From Pseudovibrio sp. Tun.PSC04-5.I4 (GTDB lineage Bacteria > Pseudomonadota > Alphaproteobacteria > Rhizobiales > Stappiaceae), in NCBI RefSeq assembly GCF_900104145.1, contig NZ_FNLB01000006.1:3112501-3176500 (forward strand): a stretch of 64,000 nt of DNA, in the 5' to 3' direction. Shown one piece after another: positions 33,982 to 42,611 of this stretch (position 1 is the first letter of the stretch; each line of letters starts with the position of its first letter). The notes under the pieces were generated by a model. That model was given only the letters and a program-made list of their open reading frames with translations, made no database searches and was not told the DNA's origin. Made by a program: the position numbers and the translations under genes.

Positions 33982-34331
33982 ATGTAATTCTCCAATGTAT
34001 CTGCCAAGCCGGGCTTGAAATTTAAAGGCGTTTGTAAGTTACGGAGCCGCCGCAAAATTACTCTTCGGCCTCAAAAGCCCTTTGAACTCGTAGAAAACCT
34101 AATGGGAACACTATTCAATTTGGTGGGGCCATGGCCAGCTGAATTCGATAATTCCTATTAAGACCATAGTTGACCTATGAAAGCGCTAGCGTGAAAGGTG
34201 ACATTTAGCTTACTCTGCGGCTACTAGTTAATCCCATACCTAAAGAATGTGGGATAGGGGGAAGCTGGCCGGTACAGTTTTGGATAGTGTTCCAGACCTG
34301 CCGTTATAGTGCATTGAGGTACTCAAATCTG
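33982..34331. other. divergent intergenic region phbA/phaR
   Basis: This 350-bp gap separates the PHB synthesis genes from their probable regulator. I see no gene and no convincing symmetric PhaR site. AT-rich stretches lie at 34020-34240. Confidence 0.5.
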
Positions 34332-34949
34332 ATGGCTAAGACAAACGAAGCCACTATCATCAAGAAGTACGCCAACAGGCGCCTTTATAATACTGGAACC
34401 AGCACATATGTGACCCTTGAGGACCTAGCAGTGATGGTGAAAGCTGAGGACGATTTTGTTGTCATTGACGCAAAATCCGGTTCAGACATTACCCGGTCCG
34501 TGTTGACTCAGATTATTTTTGAGCAAGAAAACAAGGGGCAAAACTTGCTCCCGGTTACATTTTTGCGCCAATTGATCCGTTTTTATGGCGATAGCATGCA
34601 AAGTATTGTGCCGAGCTATCTGGAATTCTCTATGTCCTCTCTTACGCGTGAGCAGGATAAGCTGCGCAGTCAAATGAACCAGTCTGTGGGAACTTCTCCA
34701 TTTGAAGTGCTGGAAGATCAGGTGAAGCGCAATACAGACATGTTCAGTCGTGCGATGAAAATGTTCTTGCCGTTTGATGATACCGGTATGCCTCAGCAAC
34801 CGGGTGAGACTCCTGCGACTGAAACAGAGGCACAAGTGAACCCTGCTGAAAAGCAGGCAAGCAGCGGCGACATTTCTGACCTGAAAGAGCAGCTTGCAGA
34901 AATGCAGAAGCAGATTGCAGCATTGGCTGAAGCGAAGAAAGAGGCTTAA
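34332..34949 (+). CDS. phaR: polyhydroxyalkanoate synthesis repressor PhaR
   Basis: PhaR binds both DNA and PHB granules and represses phasin and other PHA genes. The 205-residue protein starts with the conserved PHB/PHA accumulation DNA-binding domain, TIIKKYANRRLYNT and TYVTLEDLA, at residues 8-35. The PHB_acc core DITRSVLTQIIFEQE follows. The C-terminal tail is Gln/Ala-rich with a coiled-coil segment (LKEQLAEMQKQIAALAEAKK). ATG at 34332 is used; the frame is open from 34287. It is divergent from phbA. Confidence 0.96.
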   Translation: MAKTNEATIIKKYANRRLYNTGTSTYVTLEDLAVMVKAEDDFVVIDAKSGSDITRSVLTQIIFEQENKGQNLLPVTFLRQLIRFYGDSMQSIVPSYLEFSMSSLTREQDKLRSQMNQSVGTSPFEVLEDQVKRNTDMFSRAMKMFLPFDDTGMPQQPGETPATETEAQVNPAEKQASSGDISDLKEQLAEMQKQIAALAEAKKEA

Positions 34950-34974
34950 AGCCTCCAGACAGCGCTAAGATTGA

Positions 34975-35005
34975 AAGCCGGAGGGATTGCCTTCGGCTTT
35001 TTTGT
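34975..35005 (+). terminator. terminator of phaR
   Basis: AAGCCGGAGG pairs with CCTTCGGCTT (one G-T pair) around a 5-base loop, followed by TTTTGTTTT. It lies 25 bp past the phaR stop. Confidence 0.92.
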
Positions 35006-35010
35006 TTTGC

Positions 35011-35385
35011 TAGAGCATGTTGCGTTAATCGGGTTCCCATGCTGCTGCCTTGAAGACGTTGTAGCATTCCTCCTCGGTAACGAGATCACAGACATGGCCA
35101 GCCGCCTACCACAGCTCATCTTATGTGCGCGGCAGCTCTGCAGATCAGTGCCTTTAGTTTTCCAGTGTCCGAAGGGGCGGACTCAATCAGACGTGTCTCT
35201 TTGGGAGACGAGCCGGTGGTTTTGGCCATGTTGGTCTTCAACGCAATCGCATCGATAAATCCTATGCATGGCAACAGGTTACGCATAAAAATCGAGGATG
35301 CGTGATCCAAATATGACGAGTCTACCAGACGTCAGGTCGCTTCTGTTCTGCGGCTTGGGCGTCTTTTTTGACCAGCATAACTTAA
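35011..35385 (-). mobile_element. IS630-family element remnant, copy 1
   Basis: The minus strand encodes broken pieces of an IS630-type DDE transposase. Near 35361-35372 and just below it is VKKDAQAAEQKRPDV, then FIDAIALKTNMAK (35200-35260, first catalytic Asp region), then EEECYNVFKAAAWEPD and a stop at 35028-35080. Stops and frame changes interrupt it, and the middle of the protein, between the FID block and the C-terminus, is missing. The plus-strand end TAGAGCATGTTGCGTTAATC at 35010-35030 is the terminal sequence shared with copy 2 and begins at a TA, the IS630 target. The other end was not found. Confidence 0.82.
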
Positions 35386-35445
35386 TACCAATAGCAGCAT
35401 CTTTGCAGGGACTAAGCTGCCAATTAATTCATCCAAACACAAACA

Positions 35446-35751
35446 TCACCACGAGGCATAACCTGTGGTGTTGAAGTTGGGAAACCCGGGAACGGGTGTG
35501 GCAAGGCGTGCAGGCGGTGCCTGCGCATTTGGTAGGTAGTGAGTCTTCGGCATCAGCTGACACGCCTTACCCAGACACTTTTTGTGAAGCACCAACTCTC
35601 CCTCTGAAGACGTCAATGACAGTTGACCACCAAGGCAGTCATACCTGCCACCGCTGAACGCCAGTTCGAGGCCGGTCCCATGTATCCCGAGCAACGCGGT
35701 CTTGCTCGAAGTGTACTTCACCGAACCACCGAGAAGATACGTTACCTCCAC
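35446..35751 (-). CDS. uncertain hypothetical ORF
   Basis: This 101-codon frame starts with GTG and a possible GGGGCTG site. The predicted protein has a glycine-rich middle, LLGIHGTGLELAFSGGRYDC, and a proline-rich C-terminus. I do not recognise any family. It lies in accessory-looking DNA between an IS remnant and palindromic repeats, and could be a fragment of a larger lost gene or a chance frame. Confidence 0.3.
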   Translation of the reverse strand: MEVTYLLGGSVKYTSSKTALLGIHGTGLELAFSGGRYDCLGGQLSLTSSEGELVLHKKCLGKACQLMPKTHYLPNAQAPPARLATPVPGFPNFNTTGYASW

Positions 35752-35915
35752 TCAACAGCCCCATCCGGCCCACGACTCCCTGACGGACGGCCCGTCAAAG
35801 GCCCGTGTTCGTGGGCACATCCACAAGAGTAAGGTAGCTTTTGAGGGCGGGGATAAGATTATGCGGCCTATTTGTTCCCGTGGCCTTGGGTAGATAGGGA
35901 GAGGCCTAAGCTCTT

Positions 35916-35950
35916 GGCTCTAGGTCCCAGCTCGAAGGCCGGGATGACAG
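35916..35950 (+). repeat. dispersed palindromic repeat, copy 3
   Basis: GGCTCTAGGTCCCAGCTCGAAGGCCGGGATGACA is a diverged version of the repeats at 47-81 and 560-603, in the same orientation (GGCTCT at the start, GGGATGAC at the end). It faces copy 4, so the pair could fold into a long imperfect hairpin. Confidence 0.65.
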
Positions 35951-35985
35951 CAGCGGTGTTGAGCAATGCAACTTGACCCGCTCAG

Positions 35986-36028
35986 ATGTCATCCCGGGCG
36001 AAACAACGCGGAGACCCAGGAACCAGAG
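35986..36028 (-). repeat. dispersed palindromic repeat, copy 4
   Basis: ATGTCATCCCGGGCGAA at the left and GGAACCAGAGCC at the right are the reverse complement of the repeat ends. The inner part differs from copies 1-3. It is inverted relative to copy 3, which lies 35 bp away. Confidence 0.65.
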
Positions 36029-36103
36029 CCGCTCACTCCAACATCTCAACCAGCATACCGCATAGCAAACCAACGCAATTCCTCCGGCAACTGTCAAAAT
36101 ACA

Positions 36104-36131
36104 AAAGCCGACCTGTTTCCAGATCGGCTTC
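36104..36131 (-). terminator. terminator of the gamma-glutamyltransferase gene
   Basis: AAGCCGA (36105-36111) pairs with TCGGCTT (36124-36130), with CTG/CAG pairing inside. The minus-strand transcript continues TTGTATTTTG. It lies 25 bp past the stop at 36157. Confidence 0.82.
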
Positions 36132-36156
36132 TCTTCACTCCAATGCAGACGAAGGC

Positions 36157-37752
36157 TTAATAGCCCAATGCGCAGCCATCTTTGCGGGGATCAGAACCGC
36201 CAACAAGACCACCATTTGTACGATCAAACAAGATCGCCTGAGATCCGCCAATTGGCTCGCTGGGTTGCTCAACCTCATGCCCCAGTGCTTTAAGGCCTTC
36301 AATCGTGCTTGCAGGAACAGATGTTTCTGCCTGAAGGGCCAAAGACTTCTCATCCATAAACACACGCGGACAATCAATCATCTGCTGCACATCCATACCG
36401 AAATCCAGATGGTTGGAGAGCACATGTGCATGGCCGCAAGGTTGGTATCCGCCGCCCATCACGCCAAAGGTCATGTACGGCTTGTTGTCCTTCATCGCCA
36501 TAGCCGGAATAATCGTGTGCATAGGCCGCTTTCCGCCAGCAATTTGGTTTGGATGCCCAGCTTCCAGCGTAAAGCACGCCCCCCGGTTTTGCAGCAAAAC
36601 GCCAGATTTTGGCGTGGCTATTCCGGACCCGAAACCATGATAGATTGAGTTGATGAGAGACACCGCCATGCCGCGATCATCGACCACCGTCAGATATGTG
36701 GTGTCAGACTTAGGTGACAAAATTCCCTCGGCTTGGCGAGGCAGCACAGCCTTAGGGCTGATCAATGCAGCCAACCGGTCGATATGATCACCAGCAAGCA
36801 GGTCAGTAGGAGAAAATTGCATGTGGTCAGGGTCAGCAAGGAAACGGTCACGACCAGAATAAGCCAGTTTCGCAATTTCCATCTCAAGGTGGAAACGCTC
36901 AGCACCAACCGGGTCCATACCTTTGAAATCAAATCGCTTCATCAGCTCAAGCATCACCAAGGCAACAATGCCCTGCCCATTCGGCGGCAATTCGGCAACA
37001 GTAACACCCTGATAGTCTGTGGTGATTGGGGCAAGATCGATAGCCTCATGAGCGGCCAGATCATCCGCTGAGAGATATCCGCCCTTTGCCTGCACAACAG
37101 CGGCGATTTCTTCCGCTATAGCGCCCTCGTAAAATGCTTTTGCGCCACCAGAAGCAACGGCTTCCAATGTCTCCGCCAAAGCAGGCAAGCGCATCACTTC
37201 ACCTTGCAAAGGCGCGCGACCATTCTTGAGGTAGTACTGGCTAGCGCCTTCATCTCGCTTCAAAAAATCAACATGCCTCTGCCAATCAAACGCTGTACGC
37301 GGGGTAACGGCAAACCCATTCCGCGCATACCCAATGGCACGCTTCAACACATCTGCGAACGACATCCGCCCATGGTCACGCAGCAGCTTTTCCCAACCTC
37401 GGATCGCACCCGGAACGGTTACAGCATGAATGGAATCCGGCGTTACATCCTGCAAACCGTCTTCAATCAACTTTTCAGCACTGACCACTTTCGCAGCTCG
37501 GCCTGATGAGTTCATGCCGGAAAGCGACCCATCCGGCTGTGCAACAATGGTGAAGCAATCACCGCCAATGCCGGTCATATGCGGTTCAACAACACTATGC
37601 ACGGCAATTGCAGCCACAGCAGCATCCGCAGCGGTTCCGCCATCGCGCAAAATTTCTAATGCAGCGTGCGTTGCTAATGGATGGGACGTAGCAGCCATAG
37701 CTGACGGTGCAAATACAGGCGAACGCCCTGGGCTTTGAAAATCTCTAAACAC
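36157..37752 (-). CDS. ggt: gamma-glutamyltransferase family protein
   Basis: This Ntn-hydrolase family protein of about 531 residues transfers or hydrolyses gamma-glutamyl groups. The autoprocessing threonine is in SDTTYLTVVD near residue 349, the glycine loop is GFGSGI, and MTGIGGDCF is the N-terminal family signature. The GTG at 37752 is chosen because GAGGG lies 7 bp upstream; open frame continues to 37836. There is no signal peptide, so it is likely cytoplasmic, unlike periplasmic Ggt, and may act on other gamma-glutamyl or acyl substrates. Confidence 0.88.
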   Translation of the reverse strand: MFRDFQSPGRSPVFAPSAMAATSHPLATHAALEILRDGGTAADAAVAAIAVHSVVEPHMTGIGGDCFTIVAQPDGSLSGMNSSGRAAKVVSAEKLIEDGLQDVTPDSIHAVTVPGAIRGWEKLLRDHGRMSFADVLKRAIGYARNGFAVTPRTAFDWQRHVDFLKRDEGASQYYLKNGRAPLQGEVMRLPALAETLEAVASGGAKAFYEGAIAEEIAAVVQAKGGYLSADDLAAHEAIDLAPITTDYQGVTVAELPPNGQGIVALVMLELMKRFDFKGMDPVGAERFHLEMEIAKLAYSGRDRFLADPDHMQFSPTDLLAGDHIDRLAALISPKAVLPRQAEGILSPKSDTTYLTVVDDRGMAVSLINSIYHGFGSGIATPKSGVLLQNRGACFTLEAGHPNQIAGGKRPMHTIIPAMAMKDNKPYMTFGVMGGGYQPCGHAHVLSNHLDFGMDVQQMIDCPRVFMDEKSLALQAETSVPASTIEGLKALGHEVEQPSEPIGGSQAILFDRTNGGLVGGSDPRKDGCALGY

Positions 37753-37867
37753 GGAAAATCCCTCTTTATTATTTGGCAAAGCATTCACGGTCCCCAAACG
37801 AAGAATACTCCTCATCATCAACCTCTGATAAGACAAGGCGATTCAGCAAAACTATCAGGAAATACTT

Positions 37868-38299
37868 ATGACGCAATTCAATCTTGACCACGCCCGCAAG
37901 ATCATTTCATCAGCCCAGACGAAAGGCGTAGAGCTGGGACTCAAGCCTTTAACCGTCGCTGTTCTGGATGCAGGTGGACATCTCGTTGCTCTCGAACGTC
38001 AAGATGGCTCTTCCATTCTCCGCCCACAAATTGCAATGGGCAAAGCTTTTGGCGCGGTCGCTGTTGGGGCAGGGTCCCGCTGGCTCAATGAAAATGCACA
38101 GACTCGCCCACACTTCATCCAAGCGCTGAATGGTGTTGCAGGTGGTGGCATCGTTCCGGTTCCAGGCGGAGTTCTGGTCCGCAATGCAACCGGGGATATT
38201 CTGGGTGCAGTTGGTATCACAGGCGACAGCTCCGAGAATGATGAAGCCGCAGCAATTGCTGGTATTGAAGCTGCTGGTTTCAAGCCAGACGCAGGATAA
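37868..38299 (+). CDS. GlcG/HbpS-like heme-binding domain protein
   Basis: This 143-residue protein is of the GlcG/HbpS (DUF336) family: VAVLDAGGHLVALERQDGSS, then GGIVPVPGGVLVRN and GAVGITGDSSENDEAAA. Some members bind heme or cobalamin, and others sit in glycolate or diol operons, but the function is not set here. CAGGAAA lies before the ATG. It is divergent from ggt with about 115 bp between starts. Confidence 0.88.
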   Translation: MTQFNLDHARKIISSAQTKGVELGLKPLTVAVLDAGGHLVALERQDGSSILRPQIAMGKAFGAVAVGAGSRWLNENAQTRPHFIQALNGVAGGGIVPVPGGVLVRNATGDILGAVGITGDSSENDEAAAIAGIEAAGFKPDAG

Positions 38300-38389
38300 T
38301 CGAAAAAACTACGGTAACTGCTGGAGTGAAGCTATTTCAGCAGTTATCGTGGAGGCCTTACTTCATTTCTGTATTTTAGGCCGCGCTCA

Positions 38390-39004
38390 ATGATTATTCG
38401 TTTTGTTATTTTTGATATGGACAATGTCCTTTACGATTACGACCACCCCAAACGCCTCACTGCTCTTGCCAAAATGACAGGCCGGCCGGCAGGTGACATC
38501 GACAGGATTGTGTTCGCTGGTCCCGAAGAAGATGCTGCCGAAAAGGGTACACCCAACACTCCCGAAGAATATCTGGCCCAATACCAGCGTTTGTTGGAGC
38601 ATCCTATTTCACGTGAAACGTGGGTCGATATCCGCCGGGATATGATGACTGAATGGCCAGACATGCTGGCACACGTGGAAGCAATCAAACAGGACCATGA
38701 GGTCGCGCTGCTCACTAACAACGGCATGATGTTGAAGGATGCTCTGTACGAGGTCGCTCCAGCGCTAGAGCCAATATTCGGGGATCGTGGTCATGCATCT
38801 GCTGAATTCGGCACACGCAAGCCAGATCCAAACATCTACCTCATTCTCTGTAAAAGATATGGTTTCAAGCCAGAAGAGACCCTCTTTATCGATGACCGAC
38901 TTGATAATGTGGAGGGCGCACGCGAAGCGGGTTTAACGGCTTATCAATTCACATCCGAACCTGCTTTTGCCAGCTATGTCCGCACATTAGGGCTATTAAA
39001 TTAA
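38390..39004 (+). CDS. HAD family hydrolase
   Basis: This 204-residue HAD phosphatase-like protein has motif I FDMDNVLYDYD (nucleophile Asp9, Asp11), motif II LLTNNG, and motif III/IV GTRKPDPNIY and FIDDRLDNVEGA. Its cap is a small helical bundle. Substrate is unknown; the pattern resembles YihX/phosphatase-type haloacid dehalogenase proteins. GGAGG is 35 bp upstream, so the local ribosome site is weak. Confidence 0.88.
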   Translation: MIIRFVIFDMDNVLYDYDHPKRLTALAKMTGRPAGDIDRIVFAGPEEDAAEKGTPNTPEEYLAQYQRLLEHPISRETWVDIRRDMMTEWPDMLAHVEAIKQDHEVALLTNNGMMLKDALYEVAPALEPIFGDRGHASAEFGTRKPDPNIYLILCKRYGFKPEETLFIDDRLDNVEGAREAGLTAYQFTSEPAFASYVRTLGLLN

Positions 39005-39116
39005 GCGACTGCAATAAATTGTAGGCGCAGCGCTAACAGACCATTCAGCAACTTGTTAGAGAGCTCAACACCTAAGCTCTTTATCTCCTTAATCTCTTCA
39101 TCTCACCAAAGAAAAG

Positions 39117-39821
39117 ATGGAGTGTCAGCTGTATCTGCGCCTTATCATCAGTTCAGCAATCCTCACAGCTTTCATGGCGTTAGCTGTCATTCCTCCTGTT
39201 GCCATAGCAGGGCATTCAGTGGATTGGCCACGCGGATGGTTTGCGATAACGCTTGTTTATATTGCACAAATCGGCATTGGGCTTTGGCTGGCCCGCGTAA
39301 ACCCAAGATTGCTAAAAGAACGAACCACCTTCCCCAAAAAAGTTGATGAGCAAGACATTTGGGCAACCGTATTTTTGGTTATCTGCGTCTTTCTCTATTT
39401 TGCTGGGACGGCGCTGGATGCAAAAGCATGGCACATGACACCACATACAGGAGCATTCACGTCCGTACTCCGCGGTTTGTTTCTCTTCTTATGCGGTGTT
39501 GCTCTTGTTGTCTGGACCATCAGCGTAAACCCTTTTGCCACACCAACCGTTCAGGTGCAGGAAGACCAACATCAATACGTTGTCGATACCGGGCCATATG
39601 CCTTCATCAGGCATCCCATGTATCTTGGCTTGATGATGTGCTTCGCAGGGCTGTCGCTCATCCTCGGCTCCAACCTCTTCGCAATTCTGGCAATCCCATT
39701 GGTGCTCTTAGGGTTTTGGCCGCGCATGGTAGAGGAAGAGCAAACCCTCTCCACCAAGTTACCCGGTTACAAAGGCTACCGGAAACAGGTCCGCCACCGC
39801 ATCTTTCCCTGGATCTACTAG
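39117..39821 (+). CDS. isoprenylcysteine carboxyl methyltransferase-like membrane protein
   Basis: The 234-residue protein has five to six helices and the ICMT/PEMT-type signature TGPYAFIRHPMYLG near residue 155, followed by a second conserved block EEQTLSTKLPGYKGYRKQV. Such bacterial proteins methylate small lipophilic or thiol substrates; the substrate here is unknown. The TAG stop at 39819-39821 overlaps the terminal sequence of an IS630 remnant, so its last residue or two may differ from the ancestral protein. Confidence 0.85.
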   Translation: MECQLYLRLIISSAILTAFMALAVIPPVAIAGHSVDWPRGWFAITLVYIAQIGIGLWLARVNPRLLKERTTFPKKVDEQDIWATVFLVICVFLYFAGTALDAKAWHMTPHTGAFTSVLRGLFLFLCGVALVVWTISVNPFATPTVQVQEDQHQYVVDTGPYAFIRHPMYLGLMMCFAGLSLILGSNLFAILAIPLVLLGFWPRMVEEEQTLSTKLPGYKGYRKQVRHRIFPWIY

Positions 39822-40190
39822 AGCATGTTGCGTTAATCGGGTTCCCATGCTGCTGCCTTGAAGAAGTTGTAGCATCCTCCTCGTTAAAGAGATCGCAGAC
39901 GTGGCCTACCGCCTGCCGCAGCTCACTGAGTGTGCGTCAGCTCTACGGATCAATTCATTAGTTTTGCAAGGGCCATCTCAATGGGATTCAAATCCAGGCT
40001 ATGAGGTGGGAGGGGAAAACACGGCCCGGTAGCCTTCATTGTCACCGCTGGGGTAGGGCTCTTGTGTGATGACAGGTTATCGAAAAATGGGATCTGAAAC
40101 AAAAGCACGAAGATTTTCTAGGTGACTTGAGGACGTCGCCATTTGGGGACGATTGGGAACCTATTGCGCGTACGTGAAGCTCGTATGACG
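39821..40190 (-). mobile_element. IS630-family element remnant, copy 2
   Basis: The plus strand starts with GAGCATGTTGCGTTAATC at 39822, the end shared with copy 1. On the minus strand, 39961-40088 encodes FDNLSSHKSPTPAV and then PPHSLDLNPIEMALAKL, which are the second Asp and Glu regions of the DDE transposase core. The terminal C-terminal region at 39834-39930 matches copy 1, with frameshifts. The N-terminal third appears lost. The element is not active. The right boundary beyond about 40100 is unclear. Confidence 0.82.
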
Positions 40191-40195
40191 TGGTT

Positions 40196-40603
40196 TCAAA
40201 CATGATACTGGATGATGCGGCCTTCGCCGATTTGGCGGGGGGCGCGGGCGGTTGCGATGTAGCTGTTGATGCCGTCTTCTGGTTCTACCCGGCGATGGGT
40301 TCTCAGGTGGGCAGCGTTTTCTTTGACGGCAATGAGGTGCGCGACGAAGGCTGAGTTGCTGCGGAAGATGACGATTTTGCGCTGCGGATCCAGGTGCAGG
40401 TTTGCAGAGCTAGGTTGTGTAGTTGTCTGAATGTCATCTTGAGTAGCGAGTTGTTTGCCGGGCGCGCCATAGTTGTCTTTGTTTGAGACAGGGGCTTCTC
40501 TGTGATCGCGATTGTTGGCCCGGCGCGGATCAACACTATCGCGGTTGCGATTGTTGGCGCCTACATTGGTGTTTATCGTTTTTCCAGTGCGGGTGACACG
40601 CAT
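40196..40603 (-). CDS. conserved hypothetical protein
   Basis: This 135-residue protein has a polar, asparagine- and arginine-rich first half, then a more ordered part, FRSNSAFVAHLIAVKENAAHLRTHRRVEPEDGI. I recall a similar C-terminal pattern in conserved small proteins of Hyphomicrobiales, but no function. GGGGGAGTAAAGTT precedes the ATG, a strong ribosome site. It is close to the IS630 remnant, but its frame is complete. Confidence 0.7.
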   Translation of the reverse strand: MRVTRTGKTINTNVGANNRNRDSVDPRRANNRDHREAPVSNKDNYGAPGKQLATQDDIQTTTQPSSANLHLDPQRKIVIFRSNSAFVAHLIAVKENAAHLRTHRRVEPEDGINSYIATARAPRQIGEGRIIQYHV

Positions 40604-40762
40604 AACTTTACTCCCCCGACTGTCTCAAAATGAGACGATTGCCAGTTTCCTGACATTCAAGTCGCAAGGCGCGTGCCAAACATTAAGTATTTATTAGGAT
40701 TTTAAATATTTCGATATAGATATGAAATATTTAGTGATGGGAATGCTAGTTATTTCAATAGG

Positions 40763-41311
40763 TTACAGTTTGTCGATCTGATCTTCCGGGCCAGTGACAA
40801 GGAGGGTGACGCCATCCTCTGTGAAGGTGCGTTCTATGACTTCCAGCTGTAGCAGAATGATCTGGCGTTCCAGTTCGGCACTGCTGGAGAAGCTAGCCGA
40901 GACACTGCGGGTTTTTAGGCGTAGCCATGGCACAAGGTCTGCTTCTCGAATTACGAGATTAGCAGCGCCTGAATAAGCACGAGCTAGGCCGCCAGTACCG
41001 AGTTTTGTTCCGCCAAAGTAACGCACGATGATAACGCCGACATCCACTAGATTGGCGCCAATGAGTGTTTTGAGCGTTGGCATACCGGATGTGCCAGACG
41101 GTTCGCCATCATCTTTGCCGCCTTCATCTATGCGCCCCTCGGGAAGCATACGTCTGAAAGCGGTGACGTGGTGGTTTGCCTTTTTGTGTTCATCGCGAAG
41201 GTCTGCCAGTGTCGACGCGAAATCAACATGGGGCACCAGAAAGGCTAGAAAGCGGGATTTCTTTTCCTCTAGTGAGGCGAAGTATTCGCGTTCGACGGTG
41301 AACAAGGGCAT
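40763..41311 (-). CDS. YigZ/IMPACT family protein
   Basis: This 182-residue protein has the two-part IMPACT/YigZ layout. The N-terminal UPF0029 domain carries EKKSRFLAFL, DDGEPSGTSGMP and IIVRYFGGTKLGTGGLARAY, and the C-terminal half is a ferredoxin-like domain. Its role is unknown; it is linked to RNA or translation in other organisms. ATG at 41311 is chosen because the added upstream frame has no YigZ character. It starts 5 bp after the dCTP deaminase stop, on the same strand. Confidence 0.92.
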   Translation of the reverse strand: MPLFTVEREYFASLEEKKSRFLAFLVPHVDFASTLADLRDEHKKANHHVTAFRRMLPEGRIDEGGKDDGEPSGTSGMPTLKTLIGANLVDVGVIIVRYFGGTKLGTGGLARAYSGAANLVIREADLVPWLRLKTRSVSASFSSSAELERQIILLQLEVIERTFTEDGVTLLVTGPEDQIDKL

Positions 41312-41315
41312 GGGG

Positions 41316-42431
41316 TCATGCTCCCATTGGCTCAGTGGATTTGAAATGTTTGGACAGCTTGAGCGTCTGGCCCTGATAGTTGGAGCCGATCCCTTCGCCA
41401 TAGAGCGTATCTGGAACTTCTTCCATGTGCTCATAAACAAGACGACCAACGGTCTGGCCGTGTTCAACGATGAACGGCACGTTGTGAGAGCGCACTTCCA
41501 GTACTGCTCGAGAGCCTGCTCCGCCTACGCTGGAATGACCAAAACCGGGATCAAAGAAGCCTGCGTAGTGCACGCGGAACTCACCAACCAAAGGGTCAAA
41601 CGGAACCATTTCTGCTGCATATTGCGGAGGAACGTGAATAGCTTCCTGAGAGACAAGGATATAGAACTCGTTTGGATCTAAAATGAGCGTTGCATCACCG
41701 CGATTGTGGAGTGGTTCCCAGAAATCAGCAGGGTCGTGTGCGTCTTTGCGGTCAACGTCAATCATACCTGTGTGGCGCTTGGCGCGGTAACCGATGAGGC
41801 TGCCTTTCAGATCGATAGAAACCTGAACGCCGTTGTTGATGGCGTCTTCATCCATGCCGCCGGAGACCAGCGTGTGCTCCTCATGTATGGCTTTGAGGTC
41901 TTTGTCATTGATGATGACTTCACCATCGCGGAACCGGATTTGCGAAAGGCGAGAGCCTTCGCGCACCAACACTGGGAAGGTTTTTGGGGAGATTTCGGCA
42001 TAAAGTGGCCCAGTATACCCAGCTTCTACACGGTCAAAGGCGCGGCCTTGATCGGTGATGACGCGGGTGAACACGTCAATCCGGCCCGTGGAGCTTTTTG
42101 GGTTTGCTGTTGCGGATAATTCGGCAGGAAGAGCTAGGGATTCCTGAAGGCGGACGATATAAACGCAGTTGGTTTCCAGCACAGCGCTCTTAGAAAGATC
42201 GATCTCGTGCAGGATAATTTTTTCCAGCTTATCTTCCAGCTTGGAATTTGGGCCGGGTAGGAAAGAAGCGCGTACACGCCATGCTTTTGCGCCTAAACGC
42301 AGGTCAAGGCTGGCAGGCTGGATCTGATCTTCATCAGGCGCATTGTCAGCGCGAATTACGCCTTGCGCAAACATGGCTTTAATCGCTTTTGCCGGAAGAA
42401 TGCCCGTCATTGTTGGTCTTGTCCCACTCAT
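41316..42431 (-). CDS. dcd: dCTP deaminase, long double-domain form
   Basis: Dcd converts dCTP to dUTP on the route to dTTP. The 371-residue protein is about twice the usual 190-residue Dcd and reads as two related dUTPase/Dcd-fold halves. The first carries NPKSSTGRIDVFTRVITD and GYTGPLYAEI, and the second VGEFRVHYAGFFDPGFG and RSHNVPFIVEHGQTVGRL. This long form is known in alphaproteobacteria. The YigZ gene follows after a 4-bp gap. Confidence 0.93.
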   Translation of the reverse strand: MSGTRPTMTGILPAKAIKAMFAQGVIRADNAPDEDQIQPASLDLRLGAKAWRVRASFLPGPNSKLEDKLEKIILHEIDLSKSAVLETNCVYIVRLQESLALPAELSATANPKSSTGRIDVFTRVITDQGRAFDRVEAGYTGPLYAEISPKTFPVLVREGSRLSQIRFRDGEVIINDKDLKAIHEEHTLVSGGMDEDAINNGVQVSIDLKGSLIGYRAKRHTGMIDVDRKDAHDPADFWEPLHNRGDATLILDPNEFYILVSQEAIHVPPQYAAEMVPFDPLVGEFRVHYAGFFDPGFGHSSVGGAGSRAVLEVRSHNVPFIVEHGQTVGRLVYEHMEEVPDTLYGEGIGSNYQGQTLKLSKHFKSTEPMGA

Positions 42432-42540
42432 ACTCAGTTCGTCTTGCTACTGATTAACGTAAGTTTGATCGAACGCCAAGCCTGCAACCTATGCTGATTG
42501 ATTGACCCTACTGTATTTTCGAGATAAAAATGCTGCATAT

Positions 42541-42600
42541 TCCGTGGTGTTTTGGTCGACCGGCTTGCAGCCACGTAAAACAACTAGCTAAAGGGTCGGG
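42541..42600 (+). ncRNA. SAM-II riboswitch upstream of metZ
   Basis: The order of elements matches the alphaproteobacterial SAM-II aptamer. CGTGG (42543-42547) pairs with CCACG (42571-42575) as P1. CGACC (42557-42561) in the loop pairs with GGTCG (42594-42598) as the pseudoknot. The conserved CTTGCAG and AACTAGCTAAAGGG stretches are present. It binds S-adenosylmethionine and would lower metZ expression when SAM is plentiful. A terminator-like hairpin follows at 42612. Confidence 0.93.
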
Positions 42601-42611
42601 TTCTTGTATAG

